From contig DAOWEJ010000052.1 of the NCBI GenBank assembly GCA_030638575.1, positions 1-33,183 on the forward strand: 33,183 nucleotides of DNA. The letters are read 5' to 3'. The notes under the pieces were generated by a model. That model made no database searches, was not told where the DNA came from, and saw only the letters and a program-made list of their open reading frames with translations. The translations under genes and the position numbers were made by a program. Numbering within the stretch: position 1 is the first letter of the stretch; each line of letters opens with the position of its first letter. Positions 32,290 through 33,183 of this stretch are shown here, one piece after another. Source of the DNA: Deltaproteobacteria bacterium. GTDB lineage: Bacteria; Desulfobacterota; Desulfobacteria; Desulfobacterales; JAUWMJ01.

Positions 32290-32529
32290 TTAATCGTTAC
32301 TCTCTTTGGGAATTGTTCCTCCCAGCCCTTTGTCCATCAAATGCAGGTAGATATCGCATTTTGTGTAGTTTAAGATGCAGAATCGAACGGCTAACGAAAT
32401 CGCCTGGCTGCTTAAATTCATACAGTAGCAGTCGGGTTCCGGGTTTTTAAGAACAGGACACAAGCGGTGATCCCCGTTCATTTTATCAGGCGTCAATTCG
32501 GAAAATGTGTCCATGCAAATACATATCAT
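32290..32529 (-). CDS. Small Cys-rich protein upstream of the secreted-protein gene
   Basis: Up to 79 aa; ATG codons at 32529, 32514 and 32481 are all possible and none has a good ribosome-binding site. The core is HRLCPVLKNPEPDCYCMNL, then AVRFCILNY-TKCDIYLHLM. Its six Cys (C-x9-C-x-C ... FC-x5-C-x2-Y order) recall small Cys-rich deltaproteobacterial proteins of unknown function. No signal peptide, so probably cytoplasmic, perhaps binding a metal or cluster. It ends 23 bases before the start of the 1264-aa gene and on the same strand, so likely co-transcribed. Coding is supported by the Cys spacing, not by codon evidence. Confidence 0.6.
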   Translation of the reverse strand: MICICMDTFSELTPDKMNGDHRLCPVLKNPEPDCYCMNLSSQAISLAVRFCILNYTKCDIYLHLMDKGLGGTIPKESND

Positions 32530-32615
32530 TTAGAAGTAGGTTGAAACGGTTTGATCATTGGTGTCGGGCGATTTTCAACCGGACCGCATCAAAGGTTATG
32601 TCTATAAAGGGTCAT

Positions 32616-32631
32616 ATCAAAAACCGTGCCA
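32616..32631 (-). promoter_or_regulatory. Possible sigma-54 (-24/-12) promoter of the Cys-rich/secreted-protein operon
   Basis: On the minus strand TGGCACG-GTTT-TTGAT, against consensus TGGCACG-N4-TTGCW: the spacing is right and only the -12 C is replaced (GA for GC). It would start transcription near 32605, about 76 bases before the Cys-rich gene. Caution: the -24 part overlaps a third copy of the palindrome found at 32752 and 32786, so the match may be a by-product of that repeat. Confidence 0.4.
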
Positions 32632-32751
32632 TGGCAGATTCAGGAGAAAGTTTTGGCGGGCCTGATAATTACTTTCTATAATTTCAGTAAGTTTTAATTT
32701 TATTCTGAATGGGGCGGCTTTGCCGGACGAGTCGAAGAAGGTAATTGGATA

Positions 32752-32799
32752 TGTGCCATGGCACACTTTAAAGTGGCACACTGTATGTGCCATGGCACA
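32752..32799. promoter_or_regulatory. Tandem palindromes TGTGCCATGGCACA x2 (enhancer-like sites)
   Basis: Exact 14-bp palindromes at 32752-32765 and 32786-32799 (34 bases apart; the repeated block is 17 bases, 'tatgtgccatggcacac'), with a further palindrome CACTTTAAAGTG at 32764-32775 between them. A degenerate third copy lies at 32626-32637. They sit 120-170 bases upstream of the possible sigma-54 promoter, a normal place for NtrC-type activator binding. Dispersed repeat units are an alternative. Confidence 0.55.
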
Positions 32800-32821
32800 C
32801 CTTGTCTGTGAACGGTGTGTT

Positions 32822-33132
32822 ATGAGAATTACTATAACTTCACAGATAAGAAGATCGGTTGTTTCTATTCCTTCAAATATAGCTAAAGGATATGGAAGAA
32901 AGACAACCTTGGATTATATTAGGATGCTTTACATATCTTATGGCTTATGTTTGCGAATTGGAAACTTGAGATATTATTAGTAGGGGATTTGGATTTAATT
33001 GAAAAAGGTGAATTGAGCATACTAAACAAAGACATAGCGGAAACCGAAAGAATTTTAAAAACAATGATAAAGTCTTTAGAAAACAAACCCCTGGCCCAGA
33101 CCGATCACCCTTACTATATTGTCAATAAATGA
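32822..33132 (+). pseudogene. Decayed four-helix-bundle (S23 rRNA-IVS-type) protein gene
   Basis: The family core is recognisable: [21 protein letters not shown] then [15 protein letters not shown]. After this, near 32940-32980, the expected CELET is in another frame and [20 protein letters not shown] in a third, so at least two indels break the gene. The usual N-terminal helix (with the W-x-KA region) is missing; upstream sequence holds the palindromes instead. Ends in LAQTDHPYYIVNK. The gene is probably not functional as it stands. Confidence 0.75.
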
Positions 33133-33183
33133 ATATCATTATGAAGCTTAGCCTATACTTTAAGTAATCACCGAGTCGCGACA

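Noticed and set aside
32530..32720. c-di-GMP (GEMM) riboswitch before the secreted-protein operon
   Set aside because: I looked for the conserved GEMM core on both strands and did not find it.

Overview
The window looks like a chromosomal piece of a Desulfobacterota (deltaproteobacterial) bacterium. This rests on family resemblance, not on a marker gene. It has a complete-looking type II secretion (T2SS) locus with the GspN/GspA/GspB set, PAS-rich sensor kinases, a sigma-54 response regulator, TIGR04219-type outer-membrane and PilZ proteins, and spacers full of short minisatellites. No rRNA, tRNA or CRISPR array was seen.

Layout. (1) 1-4167: the end of an outer-membrane beta-barrel gene (+). 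Then, on the minus strand, come a zinc-ribbon PilZ protein, an exported protein with a duplicated 64-residue unit, a GspA-like ATPase carrying an OmpA-type peptidoglycan-binding domain, and a small two-TM protein. (2) 4392-7490: a large hybrid histidine kinase. (3) 7713-19349: the T2SS cluster on the minus strand. In transcription order it is gspG, a hairpin, gspH-I-J-K, a repeat-filled spacer, gspL-M-N, a spacer, gspC, a spacer, gspD-E. (4) 19594-22152: divergent gspA-gspB (+) behind a perfect-consensus sigma-70 promoter. gspF (minus) faces gspB tail to tail across palindromic repeats. No prepilin peptidase (gspO) gene is present. (5) 23559-23989: a spacer with an IS transposase scrap and a 16-bp palindrome. 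(6) 23990-27782: a PAS histidine kinase plus NtrC-type sigma-54 response regulator (minus). (7) 28472-32529: a small Cys-rich protein gene followed closely by a gene for a 1264-aa exported protein with Asp-box (BNR) motifs. A possible sigma-54 promoter and tandem palindromes lie upstream, and a MopE-like coding fragment plus hairpins lie downstream. (8) 32822-33132: a decayed four-helix-bundle (S23) gene.

How it may work together. GspC/D/E/F/G-N form the secretion machine. GspA/GspB would open peptidoglycan for the secretin, and the second GspA-like/OmpA ATPase may be a paralogous cell-wall factor. The 1264-aa protein has a Sec signal peptide and no obvious surface-anchoring tail, so it is a plausible T2SS substrate. 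Its promoter architecture suggests control by the adjacent sigma-54 two-component system. These links are inference from position and motifs.

Base composition changes clearly. The T2SS part is AT-rich, whereas about 24-32.3 kb (two-component genes and the large secreted protein) is visibly GC-rich, which suggests a different history for that block. Composition was judged by eye and by counting a few rows.
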